Below are positions 1-14,722 of a stretch of DNA of 64,000 nucleotides, in pieces. Position 1 is the first letter of the stretch; each line of letters opens with the position of its first letter. Source of the stretch: Theocolax elegans (Eukaryota > Arthropoda > Insecta > Hymenoptera > Cerocephalidae); assembly GCA_026168455.1 (NCBI GenBank), contig CM047425.1, forward strand, positions 94,925,580-94,989,579, in the 5' to 3' direction. The notes under the pieces were generated by a model that made no database searches, was not told the DNA's origin, and saw nothing but the letters and a program-made list of their open reading frames with translations. A program made the translations under genes and the position numbers.

Positions 1-3000
1 ATAATCAAAGTATATCGCTTCGAATCGAAACATACCGAAGTATATCCCAACTTTACAATGAAATATAGTAATTTTTAGTATACCATATTTTTCTTTGTAT
101 ATATTTTATTTATAGTATAAATACTATTAACATTGTATTATAATCAAATAAGGAAATTACGTATATAAATGCGAAATATTAATTAGAAATTCCAAAGTGT
201 TAAAGAAAGTTTTAATAAAAATATTGTATAAATATTCCGTTGATGTAATAATAATTATATTTTACGCGTAACTTTCTCCTTACACATCAAATTTATCTTG
301 AATCTATACAACCCTTCACGGATATCATCAAAGAATGTGTCAATCTAAGGCGTTAAACAGATTTTAAAAAATTTCCACGTACAATTTCTTATATTTAATT
401 ATATAATATCCGTTTAAATAAACACGACAAAGATATATGTTTAAATACAGTTAGTTATAACTTGCGCATTAGAGTTTACGATAATATAGGAATGACCATT
501 AATGACAAAAGGTTTATTAGCGTTTAACAAATTTACTGCGAAAACAAAAACTCCCGACAGCGCGTAATCGTTAATCGTTAATGCACTCCGAAGACATAAG
601 CGTTATTGCTAAACACTTTGCACTCGCGCGGGCGCGCGTCGAGAAAGAAAAAAAAACGGAAGCCCGCAATTTCACTTGCAAAAATATTCAAGGCTGAGTA
701 TGTATATATGTATATCCATATGCATACGAGCATTCCGGGCGACCAGCGTGAAAAAAGAAATGCGCGATATTTGAATATTCTGTGTGTGTGTGTGTGTACT
801 TAGTTATAAGGAGTGACTTGTGGTGGTGGTGTAACAAATCGGGAAAGCAGGGAAAACGAGCAAGGAAATAAGCACACTTTAAGCGCGTTACTTTACGTTG
901 CCGATTTTGCACACTCCGGTGCTCATGAGTTAACTTGCACGTGTTGGGGAACGAGTTTTCTTGTATCTAATACCATCGAGCCTCTAGACGGTTCGAAAAA
1001 AATGAAATTTTGCGTAATATAAGGTGAAATTAAACTGGATAAAAATTCTTTTTTTTCGCAGCTTTAATAATGTAGTAGCTATACTTATTATTGTTATACA
1101 ATGTATTGAAATAAACTGCTCTTTTATAGTTATAACGAAAGAGTATTTTGTTAGTTATGTTGTTTTTATATACTTATAACTCAAATGTTATTTTCATATC
1201 TTAAACGAAAATACACACTTACAATTACTAAATTTCTTAATCAATTATTGTTATTCATTGGACAGAAACCTAATAATATAGAAACCTATATAGTCTGGAA
1301 TGAAGTAGCAGTTTTTAATGCACGTTTCAAATATTTCATAATTATAAATGAATAACTCGTTTTCATCAATTACGATAGGTTGTTGAATGAACGTGAATAT
1401 ACGCTATCTTGCATGAATGAATTAATAAAATAAACTGAAATGTAGTAAAGTATCAAGTAAAGTAAAAAAGATGAATTTTGCAGAACCGTAAGTACAAAGT
1501 AGTGATAAATAAATAATAAATAAAAAATTCAGATCGCGTAGGGAAGGAGATCGTGATAAATTTCCATAATACGATCGAAATCCAGGATTCAGAGCGTGAC
1601 GCAGAGTCGAAACTACATGGTGAGTTGTGGCCGAAGCGATCTCCATATTGAAAGCAGCGTCTACGCCAATGGCCCTCGGCCGCGAAGAGAGAAACGAGAG
1701 AGGCGGCCATAGTCCTTGTTGCATCCTGCAGTAGGCGCTTGGCAGTTAGCGCGCGTGCGTTCTACCTCTCTCCCTCCTACGGAGGCTTCCCACGTTCCTT
1801 CCTCCTGCTTGTTAGCGGCCGGTTACCTCTCCTTCGCGCTCGCGCGCGCCCGCGCGCCTCACGTTGTATCATTTATATTTCTCTCTTTTTCTCTTTCCCC
1901 TACTTATTCTCCTCTCGTATACACATACCGTTTATGTATATGCACGTACATATGTGTATGTGTATATATATGCAGCCTCCACCCCCCCCCCTCCACACCC
2001 TCTTCACCCCAACACCTTATTTCACTCTCTTACTCTTTTTTTTCGCGTATAGAATTTCGGACCATGTATATATAGGTGCACTGTGAATAAAACAAGAAAG
2101 ATAATTTTCGAAATTGTGCTTTCTGTATATATATATATACCTCTTCTCGTTATACTTTTTTTCTTCGGCGATTCCTCGTATATATCGCTTCTTCGGTCTG
2201 CGCCTATCATTTATATATGTTTCTTTCCCCTCTTCTTACCGACTCTTCTTCCCTGCTGCCTTGCTTTTTTTTCATTTACTTCCCTTCTTTTCTACCTCGC
2301 AAAACACAACCCGCATTGAGACGAGTTTTATCGTTTCGCTGTGCAACGACGAGGCCCCGAGATGTTGAAGCTAATATTCTTGGCTTGAGTATGGCAAACA
2401 TCACTTTGGCACGTCGTTTCGACATTTTTTTTCAGTTGCCGTAGTGTAGATCGTTCTGTGCCGGATTTGTAAATGAATTTCACACGTTTTTTTTTAAATT
2501 AATTTAAGCGGTGTAACGAAGGAAATATTGTAAAATACTTTTTATACGATGAAAAGTGATTGCTGTAAATCATTCATTTCGAAAAGATTCAAGAATATAT
2601 TTTGCGTATACATAATTATAATTGAATAAAAAGATTTTTTAAAACAAATGTTACAATCTAATTTCTTTTGTTAAAATAGTCTCCTATTCTTGTTAAAATC
2701 GAGTAAATTGGAATAAAATAATATTCTAGTAAATTTGTATACAAAAAAATTGGAAACTATATACACACATATATATAAAACAGTAAGTAACCGCAAAACA
2801 ACTACGAAGAAATATTTAAAACATAAACTTCCGAAGAAACATCCGTGTTAAACCAACAAAATAATGATTTCAATGAAGCAGCCTTGCACATGTAGTATAG
2901 TTTATAATTTATATCTTTCTTTGGCGCGAGTTCGGGTTTCTCCCGTATCTTCGCTCTTTTCTCTCATCTTTTATAGGACAATGAAGTTCAGCCACGAGCG

Positions 3001-4772
3001 CACGCGGGCTAGACTTCCCCTCTTCCAGTGTTCTTCCTCTCGTTTATATGTACATGTATATATACGTACCTTGGTTATAAGGCAGCTAAACCTCTTCGAG
3101 CTCACGATGCTCGTTTTTCTTTTTATTTTTTCTGTCCCGGAACTCCAACTATCGCGCGCGATTCTCTCGTAAAAATTTTTCTTCTAAACTATAGCTACTC
3201 CACGTTTTGTTAACCAAATAAATTGTACCCTTTCGATGTACATAATGTTCGATGTAATAAATTTGAATTATTATTAAATCGATTTCAACAGATATTTATT
3301 GGCAGTTAATATTAATCAACGATCAGTGTACGCGCATTTGATTTTAGCAAATTGAAATTCTTAAGAATAAAAATATCAGTATTTATAAACTAGGGAAGAA
3401 CATAATTCATTATTAGCCTTATTTGGAAGAAAAAGTTATTTCAATCAATGTATATTTATGGCAAATATCGGATGGATATGAAATATCGGGATCATAAAAA
3501 ATTCTTTTTGAATAGATATAACAAGCTTTAAAAAATAGTAAAATAAAAAAATTAAGAATAACAGCAGTGTCAGTATTATTTTTAAAAGATTGGATAATGA
3601 AGAATATTTTTTCCACGTGAAATCGCTTATTAATTTAGTTTTGCATGGCCATAGTTTTTCAGTTGGAGAGCTCTAGAGAAGCGCGAATTTCGCGCGATAC
3701 GAGAAAATTCAATTAACCTTCATATACAACGTGCAAAAAACTTTTCTCATACTATACTTCACTTTATTCAATTTTATTGCGGTCAAATGACGATAATTTT
3801 TAGTGTTGTTACGTTATATGAAATTGGTTTATATATTTTTATACTAACCAAAACACAGAATAATCTATTTAATGCATAATAATTAAAAAACATTAATAAT
3901 TTAAAAATTCCACCTATATACACTAGATATTGCTTGGTTATAAATATACAATTAAATTTGTATATAGCAAGTTGTATAATAACCACTTTTAAGTCTTATA
4001 AGCTTGTTTGACTTAAAACATACTCCGCGTATTGTAATTTTGCTCATATCCTCGAAAACGTATATGTATGTGAATAAATTGACATTTTGCAGCGGATGCA
4101 TGTTTTATTATAAATTAGCGAAAACTGTACAATATAAACTAGCGAAGTTACTAACACAGCATGAAAACACATGTTTTAAACATATAAAATATATATGAGC
4201 GCATATATTAACTATTATAACGCATCTTTTGTGGACTGGAAAGATTTCTGAGTGGAGCATCTAATTACTGCAATCTTGAAAGCAATTACTGCCGACTTGT
4301 ATAGTAGTTGAGAAAAATCTGAGATTTTTCAACTTTTCGTAATGAAAGTCGAAAAAAGAAAGAAAGCATAATTAAGTGCAATTTTGGCAATTCCATAGGT
4401 TGGTATAAGAGTTGTATAATTAAAATAAAAGGAATATAAATGTCAAGGATTATATTCATTTTTTTCAATACAGACACATCTGATTGTAGTATGCAGGATA
4501 TTTAAACAATGATAATCTGAATTTATTATTAAAGTAAAATATGTGTTAAAAAATTTCGAAATTAAAATTAATAAAACTTATTAACAACAACAAATTTAAA
4601 TTGTATATAATTTAAAATAGCTTGTTTAACTAAAGAATTACATTTAAATTATTGTTATATACATTGTTATGAATAACACTTAAACATTTACATATTTTAA
4701 CTGTTTCGAACAAGGCTGACCAGCCCAAAGGATTAGACTTAAAAAATACATGAACAATGAAAAGTGGTATAA

Positions 4773-5033
4773 CACGGAGAAAAATTTCTTGCGTTTAACC
4801 TATAAAATTGAAGTGTTCTCTAACCAAGCGTATGTTTATAGTTTAATTCCGTGGCGTTACAGGTTTAACCTATGAAGTTTGATGTCTTTAATGTGTAGCA
4901 TCCATTTCACATAGGTTGAACCTGTGAGCGCATTAGAACGAATCTTAATACGCTTAGGTTAAAACTATACACATACGCATGGTTAGAGAACACTTCAATT
5001 TTATAGGTTAAACGCAAGAAATTTTTCTCCGTG
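4773..5033. mobile_element. Foldback / MITE-like element with about 60-bp terminal inverted repeats
   Basis: The ends are inverted copies of each other: the left end begins CACGGAGAAAAATTTCTTGC and the right end is its reverse complement. The match continues inward through the TTTAACCTATAAAATTGAAG block and a TGTTCTCTAACCA block, then weakens. The internal part holds further inverted pieces (AGGTTTAACCTATG / CATAGGTTGAACCT). No coding capacity is visible. Size and symmetry fit a non-autonomous DNA transposon (MITE). I see no unambiguous target-site duplication, so the superfamily is not assigned. Confidence 0.75.
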
Positions 5034-5839
5034 AATAAAAACATATTTTTAGGATAAAAATGTTAACATCGCTAATCAATAATACAAATATAAAATATGT
5101 CTCAACATCCAAGCACACATCTCGTAGCATACGTGAATGTACTCCAGAGTTACGAAAACTAGACGATCCTCGCTTAGTTTTCGTTGAAATGCAACAGAAA
5201 AAAGTGCAATAACAGCGCCACGGTCTAGTCTCTTCCTCTCGACCCTCTTTAAAAAAAATAAGAAAAAATCACACACCCGCCTACTGCTACCCGCGTACTT
5301 TTTTTCAGTGCACTTGTACCCGTGCACAGCACTCGTAGACGCTTTTTTCTCTTCTCCTGAGTCCCCCACCCCTCGTGAAATTTTTTTTCGCGAGGAAGCA
5401 CACGTCGTTCATTTGCGCGGCGAACGAGGAGCGGTGGGTTGATTTGTCGTCAGGGCGATGCCGAGTTCTAAAGTGGACGAGGAAATTATTTTCGAGTGTG
5501 CGCGCGGAATATATATCGTTATAATTGTTTACCGTGCATTTTTTTTACCGAATCCCAACCACTAATGATGCGCGCGCGCACAGTTTTTTTTCTTAACATC
5601 GTAATTACTGTTGCAAAATTAACGTTGATATTTAAAGCTACTTGACGGCGCGACACTTAGAAATTAATAACGCAAGTTTTCGATGGTAACCACTATGGCT
5701 TAAAGATTTTTATCAGATCGGGTTTCAGATATTTTACACTGCGATGTTACGGTAGTTAATCGAAATGCAACTTGATTCGCACACGGAACAGAATGAAAAA
5801 TAAAAAAGAGTGATAGCAACGTACAGTGCAAAGGGAAAG

Positions 5840-5843
<4 letters not shown>

Positions 5844-5886
<43 letters not shown>
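5844..5886. repeat. (TA)n microsatellite
   Basis: About 21 perfect TA units. No other function visible. Confidence 0.95.
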
Positions 5887-5888
<2 letters not shown>

Positions 5889-8800
5889 GTAGTTTAAAAC
5901 AATGCACAAGTCCTCATCTGACGCGATTTGTAAAGCAATGTACACAAGAGTTACGTAGGGATGATAGTTTCTTTTCAATTTACATAAAAAAGGATTCTAA
6001 TAAAAATTAATTTTTTTACAATTATTCAGTGTTTTTATTGCTAATGTTCTAATTAATAATGTAATTATTTTATAATTTATTAAACAAAGTATTATAATTT
6101 TTAGAGTTTCACAAATTCTGTTGAAATCCTATATGAAATTCTGATACATTAAATTATATTTCAGTTTACAATGAATGCAAGTAATATAAAATTTAAGTTA
6201 AACTTTTTTATTATTACAAATAAAATTAATTCAACGAAGTCAACAAAATTATTTTCCAAGTACGTGTATAAGAAGAAACAACAATAATAAAACTTCCTAA
6301 CGACATTAAAGTAAAACAAAACCTTTTTTTAATACGAAACAATAAAATTTTTGAAAATCTTTGTGTAGCCATTGAATTTCAATTATTTGAAGCAGCTAAG
6401 AATATCCTTGAATTCATTAAAAAAAATAAAAGAAAAACCGACAATACAAACAAGAGAGAACCGAAGAATTGGTTTACCCTCGTGCGAAACGTTTCTTCTT
6501 TCAGTGGCCTCCCTCAAGCTGCTCGTATTGCGCGACCGAGCGCGAGAAATTCTTGCGTGGGTTGAAGCAAAAGGACGAAAGATCGACGATGGGAGAGGGG
6601 TGCGAAAAAATGAGGACCGTACCAGCAGAACTCCCTATTATACTATACATATACATATATATACACACACACATACACAGCGCGTTCGTCGATGTTCGGG
6701 CAACTTCAAAGCGCGGTCTCGTTACGCCAACTCGTATCTATTACCTTTTTACCCCCTTGCAGACTTGGTCTTTTGCGAGTGACGATGACCCCTCCCTCTC
6801 TCCCACTTAATCTTGCCTTTTCACGCTCGTGCCTACGTACCTACATTGCTTCTTTATATTTTTCATTTGATATCCATTCAAATTTTTTAATTGACACGAA
6901 CACGCGCTGTTGGTCGTTTGGTCATTTTCCGTTTTGCTCTCGTATGTGTACATTAACGTATATAATTACTGCTGCGGATTTTAGCTCAGCTTTTATTCAC
7001 CACCGCGCGACATTCTTTATAATAGAAATAAGGTGACACGAGAAAATTACGCATATAAGTTGCGGTAAATTTATTTTGGGTTTAGGATTTACTTATTACT
7101 TTATAATTAATATAATAATTTGAATGTTATTTTTCGAGTTTAAATAAAATTGTTTAAATGTACAATATTTTAAAAGTTATAGTTCTGATACCCTCGGTAA
7201 AACAGTTTCTATTAATTTTAAAGTCACGATCAATGCGAATTCTCGCAGCGACAAAACCTCGATTATTATTCATTGATTGGCAATTGCATGTACAACTTGA
7301 GAGCCGCACCAATAGTCATAAAACCCGAAAGTCGTCATACACGAATATAAACGACTCTCGAGAAAATAAAGTCGAAGGGACTAAAGGGACGTACAGCGAG
7401 CGTCATATGCAATATATGCGTATACGTATGATGAACTATAAACGTAAAGGAATAAAAGCGAAGTTTATATAGGTTCAACGCGTGTGATCGCGACGCATTC
7501 TCCAAGGCCTCCCTCCTTCAAAGTCCTCTGGTTTCTCTTGTCCTTCGGACCCACACGCGGAAGAAGGAAAGAGTCCAGCGGTTCTCGCACCTTCTTCCTC
7601 CTTGTTTTTGCTCAAATTCCGTCAAGACGCCAGTTTTATCCACGCACGAGAAGGTTTTTGTACTCGGCACCCGATATATCGGATTCATGAATTTTTCGGA
7701 TTGTTCGGGCAGCTGCTGCATTAACGGGACTGTCGCCCCCTCGAGCTTGACGGACAAATTGCTTGTTTCCCCGCTCCCTCTCTCTTTCTCAAGGAGTTTT
7801 TAAGTGGTTTTGCAATGCAGTAAGTGACGGTTTTTAGCTGTCTTTTCGCCTCTTCTTTTGCCTGGTTCGACGAAGAAATGTTGTATGGTATACCCGAATG
7901 AGATAAGAATTACGTGGCTGGTGGAATTGTTTTCTGACAGGCGAAGACAGGATGGTAATTTGTTTTCCTTCCACCTTATTTTTTTCATGTATATTTTTCC
8001 ATTGATTTTATATATACCTTCATCCAGATGGATCTTGTAATTATGCAATTAGTATTTATGAGAACTTAATTGTTTCGCAGACTGCTTATTATGTAAATAC
8101 ATACACCTTGTATTTTGTAAAATTTATTAAATCATTCTCGTGTGTATTATATGCACACGATAAAACATTGTTTATCTATTATACATTAATAATGTTCTAG
8201 GTACGAAATAACGTTGCGAAGAAAAGCATTTAGCACTTAGATGACTATATGGTTATATTTTTATTACAATTGTATTACACTATTAATTTATCAAAGCTTA
8301 ATTTATATTAACGTATTATACATCTAAAATTCAACTTTTGTTCTCCATGTATCACATATATATTAATCTTAAGAAAATGCCGAATCTATGCATATAAACA
8401 CGACAATACAAAACAACAATTTCACAACCGAAGGGAGCTTTAGAAAAACAAAATTTTAGAAACGTCACAACAGTATACAAAAAAATGTGTATCCCACAAG
8501 GAAAGTTCTTGTATATACATTTATATATAGATATAGGAAACAACAGTCCAGCTGAATCTCGAATGGAAAAGGTCCGAAAAAGGTAGCCCGTGTTCAGTCC
8601 ACCAAGGTAAGTCAAGGCGGTGCCCGTATAGGTGTGTATACATACATCCACGCACATACACATAGAAGGATAGGGAGGAGTGGGTCGACTTTGCGTATTT
8701 CGTCGATGCTCGACTTGTGAATAGACTCGAGAAAGAGAGAGAGAAGGGGGGGGGAGGAGAGAGGGAAGGAGAGGGAGAGCGAAAGACGATGAGAACAAAG

Positions 8801-9782
8801 GAGGTGCGCGTAAGAAAGGACCTCGTTCCAAAAGCCCGAAATCCCCAACGACGTCCGTGCACCTTTTTTCGCTTTCCAGACCATGGAGCGGACAATGCCT
8901 TGTTCTCTCCTTTTCCTCATCCCTCGCGATCTCCGGCATATAAACTCCCCCACACTCGTTCGACCAGACCTGTGCGAGGGCTTTGTTCAAAAGAGTCCCG
9001 CGAGAAAGAGAGGAAAGTAAAAACACGTTATGTACAAGACTCGGTGAGATATATTATATATATATCGATATACACATATATTTTTTACAGTTATTATATT
9101 GATCTCAAATTACAAGTACGTTAAATTTTTATATTTCATTGTGGGAATTTAAGAACATCAATTTCAGGTACTATTAGGAAGAATCTTTATTCGATACTTT
9201 GCTTTGAGTGTAATAAATATATCAAATATACATCATTTTTTTATATGCAATAAAACGTCAAATATATATTATCATCCAAAAATGTGGGTTTTATAAATGT
9301 TAAAAGTCGTTTAAAATCTCGAATTACTTTCGTCTAAACATTATTGAAAAACTGAACACAAAAATTAATTAAAGATAAATACAAATTCAACGAGGGTAAA
9401 TTATTTGATAGAGGATTAACGTTTTATTCACGTGTTAACATACCTAAATTATTGATTATTTATCTTTGACCCTCAATCCCCAACAATTAACACCCTTCTT
9501 AACGTAACGTAATTATTAACAAAAAAAGCGAAAAAAATCAGGCAAGCACCTGAAAAAGGAAGGAGCAAAACAAACAGAATAAGGAAGCGAAAGTAAAAAA
9601 TAAAGCTACTTTCGCCCGTCCGACGCGACGGACCGAACTGTAATTAAAATTGATCCGACGCAATTAAAATTAATGAAGCGACCCCTCGCGCTTGAGAGTA
9701 GCGAAGTTGATAGGAAAGCGAAACTCTCGGCTATTAACGGAAAATACGCGGGGGTACGAGAAAAGTACCGAGCGAGCGAGCA

Positions 9783-9803
9783 AGAGAGAGAGAGAGAGAG
9801 AGA
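9783..9803. repeat. (GA)n microsatellite
   Basis: Perfect GA run inside a GA/CpG-rich island on the plus strand. Confidence 0.9.
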
Positions 9804-11559
9804 AACGATGTGAGCGTACTCGTGAGTAGATGAGAGAGCGAAGGGAGGTCGCGAAAAAACAGGGCCAGCGAGACAGAAAGAGGGTGAAAAAAATTCACGA
9901 TGCCTTATCGCTCGTGGTGAACCCTTTTTTTGTTGATCTCGAATGTGTCTCGTTAGTTGCGCCAAGCCTGCTACGTGTGTGTGTGTGTTGATACGAGAAG
10001 GTGTATATATATATATACCTCTGTCTGATTTTTTTTCGGATGCACCCATTCAATTGCCCTGCAATTGCGCGATTCCAATTTGTCTAAAACGTTTCGCGTG
10101 CGGCGCGCTTTTCAATTCTCTGGCAGTCAGCCAGATCTGGAAGCTTTTCACCCGCAATTGTTTAGTACTGGGTACGTTGAATAGACGTCGTTTCTTTAAT
10201 TAATTGGACGGGCAAAGATTGAATACTGCACGGCGCGAAGATCCCAATGAATTATTGGACGCGGGCAGAGAAAGAAGAGCTTCGCATATAACCATACTAA
10301 ACTGCGAAAATCTCGGAAATATTCTTAACTCGTAGGAAGTAACTTCGTCGAAATTAAGAAAATCCAAATTCAACAAGACGTTGCTATGTTAACGAGAGCT
10401 GGTAATTTATTCCAACTTTCGCGCGCGACTCACCCCTTTTTTATTCCTCCCCCGTTAGTCGCGCGTAAATTTTATACCTGCACAAAATCTCACTTCCACG
10501 ATATTTCGTATAGCTTTCGTTGGTTGGTGGAATCTCTTTTATATATGTATTTTGGTATATTCATTGACTGTGCGAGATACGTGAAATTTTTCTATAACGC
10601 ATTCATTAAAAAATGTTGTCTCTTCTCGTTCAAAAATAATTTTACGCTTTAACTCTCTTTTTAACAAGTGCAATATAGTTAATTTATTAATTATTTTATG
10701 GTACATACATTTCTATACCAACTGCATTTATGTATCTGCTGTGTCTCAAAAACTAAGGACTCTATATATAGACGCATTATATATTTAATCAAATACAATT
10801 TTTAATATATAGGTTAACGATCCGAATAAATGATAAAATAATTATAAAAGTATATATATATGTAGCGAGAATCGATCATTAATTGTGCACACAAATAGAG
10901 TTATGTAAAAGAAATTATTTCATAGCAAGTATACGTTTATAAAATTATCTCGTGCTATAAAAGCAACAATCGTCAAATTCTCATTGTAATATAATTGAAG
11001 CGCAAAATAGTCAGCTGGGCAATAAATTTCAATTAACGATGGCAACAACTATACATCGTCACGAAAAGGCGCAACAAGTTATTAAATTGCTATTTCATAG
11101 AGATTGTTAAGAAACCATCATAAAATTTGTTATCCCATAAATTTAACATTTAACATCACATATAACAAGTACCATTATTTTTTTTTCTTGTCATTGCTTA
11201 AAGGACATTCAGTTTCTTAAAAATATAGGTGTTCTATTTATTTTTGATAGTATTTATTTTATTAGAAGGAAATGCCATTTACAAAAATCCTTTTCGTCAA
11301 TCTTTACATTGTACCTATTTTCCATAATATATATGTGTGTGTGTGTGTCTCAAATTTGTCGATCTATAGTAATTTAAGTGGCCAAACCTGGATTAAAAAA
11401 GACTATTCAATATTAACAGTTAACAATTTTTTTCATAACAATTGAAAACATTTCTTAATTTATTGAACAAATTATATTATTGTTAAAGTTTATTTAAAAT
11501 ATATGGTCAATTTATTTGTGACAAAGCTATTTTAATTAACTAAAGACTCTGTACTCTGA

Positions 11560-12420
11560 TTTAGGAACCACTACATTAAATAGGCTAAAACTTTAAGAGG
11601 TCGGACTCAGAAAATGGTCATTTTAAATATTTTTTTATAAACAAAAGAATAATTTTTTTTAATAAAACCTGAACACCATGGTCTTAGGCATGTTTCAAAC
11701 ACAATATACTCAAATTTTTTAAGATTTTTAAATATGTAATTTAATTCTGAATTCTGCGTTGAAAATTCATGCCTTTTCAGGCCAATAATTACCGATCGAT
11801 AATTCTTTATTCAATTATTATTAACAAATTTATTTTTTCTTAAAAAATCAAAACGCCTAGCCCTTGGCTTTGTTTTAAACTACCCATATGGATTTTTTCA
11901 GATTTTTAATGTAATATATTTTGAACATAATTCTTATGTTGGAAGATGTAGATCCCTATTAGTTAACAATGGAATAAAAAATTACTTACCAAATTATTTT
12001 TAAAAACTGAAAAATTGCGTAAAAAACAGCTAAATAATTATTTTAAATTAACATTTAGACTTTTAGTGAAATTCTGTTTCATTTAAGTGGATGTGAATTA
12101 CGTTTCGCAATTTCAGTTTATTCGATGAACAAATAAATTTGCTAACAAATTAAGGTATGTTTATAACCATTATGAAAAGCAGGTTATTAATTCTTAATAT
12201 TGTATAGTTCTTTTTCAGCTTTAATGCAGGCATGTTCCCTTAATATATATATACATATCTTAAAAAACTAATTGTTCATCAGGTTTTTCGACATGTTCCA
12301 AGTATATTACTAATGAATTTCTTTATATATTCTTAATTCAACATTTTAAACGTTTTATCTTGAAATTAAAGCTATAGATTCCTATAATTTGAGTCTGACA
12401 TGCCTTAACATAAATGCATT
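11560..12420. repeat. Degenerate AT-rich direct repeats
   Basis: Three stretches (roughly 11640-11760, 11840-11960 and 12240-12360) share a loose pattern: a T-run, an AAAA-C-A block, a GG-ATGTTTYAAAC-like block and a segment like GATTTTTAAT. The likeness is weak and judged by eye. It may be an old satellite or the debris of a transposon. No open frame is present. Confidence 0.25.
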
Positions 12421-13042
12421 ATACCAAAACTGGTACACACTATGCAGGGTCACAAAATTATATTTTTATAAATTTTTCTAATAATCAAAACATGAAAAGC
12501 TATACGAGAAAACCTGACCGAATTTGTCATTATTTTTTCACTATTGCAATCATTTGAAATCTAAAAATATATATTTCGATATACATATAGCTCGAGGCAG
12601 TTGTTATAGAAATCGATCGGAATCGATGTACTAAAAGTAAATAGAAATTTTAACGAGTACATGCATGTATTAAACGTTAAAAATGAAGAAACAAGAATCT
12701 TTGCTCAAAATTACAATTCTAAAATATACAGAAGTTGAGCAAACGATCTGGTAGAAATACGAGTGGCTAAAGGGGAAGGGATGGAATATGTAGAGATTCA
12801 AAAAAAAGAAATTGAAAAAGCACAGTTTTCCCAGACAAGAAAATATATACAGACACCCGGTGCGCATACTCATCTTCTCGTAGATGCATTCCCGCGCGCC
12901 CGCGCACTCATACACTCTCTACACACACACACATACACACACACACATGTGAATCGAAAAGCCGTGGGGCATTCACGCGCACCTTGTATAACATTATTTA
13001 TATTGTAGCTTGTTAGAAGGTCGAAAGAGGCCACGCGAAGAG

Positions 13043-13044
<2 letters not shown>

Positions 13045-13085
<41 letters not shown>
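13045..13085. repeat. (GA)n microsatellite
   Basis: About 19 GA units within a purine-rich island that extends to about 13260. The opposite strand gives low-complexity Ser/Leu open frames that are not genes. Confidence 0.9.
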
Positions 13086-13089
<4 letters not shown>

Positions 13090-14617
13090 GGGAGAGGAGG
13101 AGCGAGGGGAAGAAAAAAAGACAGAGACAACGTATATAATCCGCAATAAGAGCGAAAGAGAAGAAAACAAAAAAAGGTAAAAACGAGAAAGGGAGGTGGG
13201 AGAGCGCACAGAAACGAAGACCAAGAAAGAAGATTGAAGAGAGGTTCTGAACGAAGAAAGAGGAGAGTCCTGATTAAAAAGGAGCGATAAAGTACCTGGA
13301 GAGTGAAAAAAGGAACACTGATTAACGCGTGATTTGAGCTCTTGTACCGCGAGAGAAAAATTGACGCCGTTTTTCGTGTGTTATATGTATAATAATAAAA
13401 CATATATGTGCGTACGTGAGTGTGTGTATGTATATATATGGAAATATGTGTAATGCGATTCTTTGGGTGTCGGGTGTCAACCTTGCCTACATATTAATTA
13501 GAATACACGTTACTACAAATGGCGAAATTATATTCCTTGAAGAATCCTCGTCTCATTTTAATGAGATTCATTAAAACGCCCGTGTTTCTCGAGATTCGTA
13601 GAATTCAATGTGAGCGAGAGAGAGAGAGAGAGAGAAAGAGAGATACACACTACAAACATTTTTATGTAGAAAAGAACGATGATTAACATGATTTTGTCTT
13701 TTTCTTCTCTTGACATTAATTTTTTTTCTTATCAATTTTTGACGACTTTTAAAAAAAGATATAAGGATCTTTTACAGAGGTAATTTGTGCATATAGGTAC
13801 ATCCCTATAGTATTTTATGTAAATAGGTATACCAATTAATTAGAATTTAATTTAGCATTAATATAATACTGCACTATTACAGTACATCATTGTACATATC
13901 CAGTCAATGAGATGCATATATACAGATATTTTATATTTTATATTTTCTGTTTTAATACTTCAATTAATACCCATTCGGCCCAATATAATATAATTAGTAT
14001 TAAAATACGTATTACAGTTAACGGTAGCATACTCGTAAAAGAAAAATTCAACACATAAAATTTTAGGGTATAAATTTTCTTTTTTAACTTAAACTACGCA
14101 AAACAAACAAATGTTGTAGTCACTAAACATTAGGCTAAAATAAAAGTTTTACAACCGAGAAATAGTCAATATTGCAATTATGTATACATAAAGTTAATTT
14201 TACACCTTCGGTATATCTAGCGCTACTACCGTAATAAACCTAACTGTTTTTTGAATCATAACGATAAGGATATAAAATTTTAATTTTATTATATTCCATG
14301 AAATAAATATCCACATAAAAAGATACGCGGATAAAAATAAAATATCGATGTTCATAAAAAAAAAACATATAAGTAAAAAGAGTTACATATTTTGCGTAAT
14401 CGGCGCGGATATCGAAAGGAACGGTAGATAAAGCTCGCAGAAGGCGCGAGAGACCACATCGTCACAGACAAGCACGAAACGAAGGAACGAGGAGAGAAGG
14501 TCCGCTCAGGTGTACAAGGGGGAGAAGAGTACCGAAGAAGAGAGATAGAGAGAGGGAGAGTCCCTACATTCCTGAGGTCCACTCTTCCCTCTCCACAGTC
14601 TTGGCTTTCTTTTTACC

Positions 14618-14722
14618 TCTCTCTCTCTCTCTCTCTTTCTCTCTGCTTCTCAGTCTCCTTCGTGTAAAAACCTTTTTCTTTTTCCTTCTCTTTCCTTCTC
14701 TCTCTCTCTCTCTCGCTCTAGC
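14618..14722. repeat. CT-rich low-complexity tract with two (CT)n runs
   Basis: Two CT runs (about 14618-14642 and 14698-14714) separated by pyrimidine-rich DNA. A Ser/Leu-rich frame across it is an artefact of composition. Confidence 0.85.

Noticed and set aside
8352..9026. 224-residue minus-strand open frame
   Set aside because: Low-complexity composition over a GA-rich island, no domain and no splice signals; likely chance.
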